A DNA stretch of 64,000 nt from positions 1 through 64,000 of the forward strand of contig NZ_CAUM01000006.1 in NCBI RefSeq assembly GCF_000350085.1, in the 5' to 3' direction. The notes beneath the pieces were generated by a model that searched no databases, was not told the origin of the DNA, and was given only the letters and a program-made list of their open reading frames with translations. This DNA comes from Mesorhizobium metallidurans STM 2683 (GTDB lineage Bacteria; Pseudomonadota; Alphaproteobacteria; Rhizobiales; Rhizobiaceae). Below, piece by piece: positions 63,823-64,000 of this stretch. The stretch's first letter is position 1, and each line of letters begins with the position of its first letter. The position numbers were made by a program, and so were the translations under genes.

Positions 63823-64000
63823 TTCCTTGTCCCCACTTCGGAAACTTCGCCCGATTTGATCAATCGTACCGTCCCGCGCCGCCCGTTGCCGGAAACAAGA
63901 TAATCGGCCTCGCCCAGATTCTTCTCCTGGGTGTCGGTGATCGACCGCAGCGCCAAGGTCAGGCGATCCGCCATCTGCTGCGCGACGGTGATGATCTCCG
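63819..64000 (-). CDS. cpaB: Pilus assembly protein CpaB, C-terminal part only
   Basis: The frame enters from the right edge and encodes about 59 residues ending GRRGTVRLIKSGEVSEVG TRK, then TGA at 63819-63821, overlapping the cpaC start. The C-terminal pattern and position before cpaC identify CpaB/RcpC, a periplasmic protein of the Flp system. Its start and most of its body lie beyond 64000. Confidence 0.8.
   Translation of the reverse strand, partial: EIITVAQQMADRLTLALRSITDTQEKNLGEADYLVSGNGRRGTVRLIKSGEVSEVGTRK

Overview
The window looks like chromosomal DNA of a Mesorhizobium-type alphaproteobacterium (Rhizobiales, Phyllobacteriaceae). It is GC-rich and has the ChvE-GguABC sugar system beside a GbpR-like regulator, a GcrA cell-cycle regulator with GANTC sites, a class I lysyl-tRNA synthetase, a SAM-II riboswitch, a LuxR/LuxI pair with a crotonase, PodJ and a Flp/Tad pilus locus. 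I see no rRNA, tRNA, CRISPR array, insertion sequence or prophage. Gene content is mostly core, with short RIME-like palindromic repeats in the spacers.

Layout. 1-6.5 kb: gbpR divergent from chvE-gguA-gguB-gguC (periplasmic sugar binding and import). 6.5-11.2 kb: an orphan cationic amino-acid-type binding protein, a two-domain dCTP deaminase, metZ behind a SAM-II riboswitch and terminator, and a GT21 glycosyltransferase. 11.4-16 kb: apaG, hslO, argF, argD and gcrA. 16-20.4 kb: corA, phoU, phoR (no pst genes or phoB between or beside them) and a polyphosphate kinase 2. 20.4-22.7 kb: luxR, luxI and a crotonase in one direction, with a perfect lux-box-like palindrome before luxI. 22.9-28.4 kb: an orphan binding protein, TerB, LysK, an S24-type repressor with a nuclease-fold protein, and an isoprenylcysteine-methyltransferase-like membrane protein.

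28.5-35.7 kb: a four-gene beta-oxidation operon (two acyl-CoA dehydrogenases, thiolase, FadJ-type bifunctional enzyme) next to a MerR regulator, with a long palindromic operator between them. 36.2-44.4 kb: podJ (polarity factor), a TauE/SafE-type exporter with a partner membrane protein, a short Hsp70-like protein and a LysR regulator. 44.6-49.2 kb: soeABC, a cytoplasm-facing molybdoenzyme predicted to oxidise sulfite into the quinone pool; it fits functionally with the nearby sulfite-exporter-family gene. 49.2-55.4 kb: a reverse-strand run with an M17 peptidase, a MarR protein, an NlpC/P60 hydrolase, an Lhr-type helicase and the PdeM phosphoesterase. 55.4-64 kb: tadD and the convergent cpaB-cpaC-cpaD-cpaE-cpaF-tadB-tadC pilus operon; cpaB runs off the right edge.

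The signals most worth following are regulatory. In the metZ leader the SAM-II pseudoknot strand is also an anti-terminator strand. argD has a terminator and a 17-codon upstream frame immediately before its start. Four GANTC methylation sites are packed before gcrA. The quorum-sensing crotonase has lost the usual hydratase glutamates and looks more like an isomerase. None of these amounts to a clearly unknown system.
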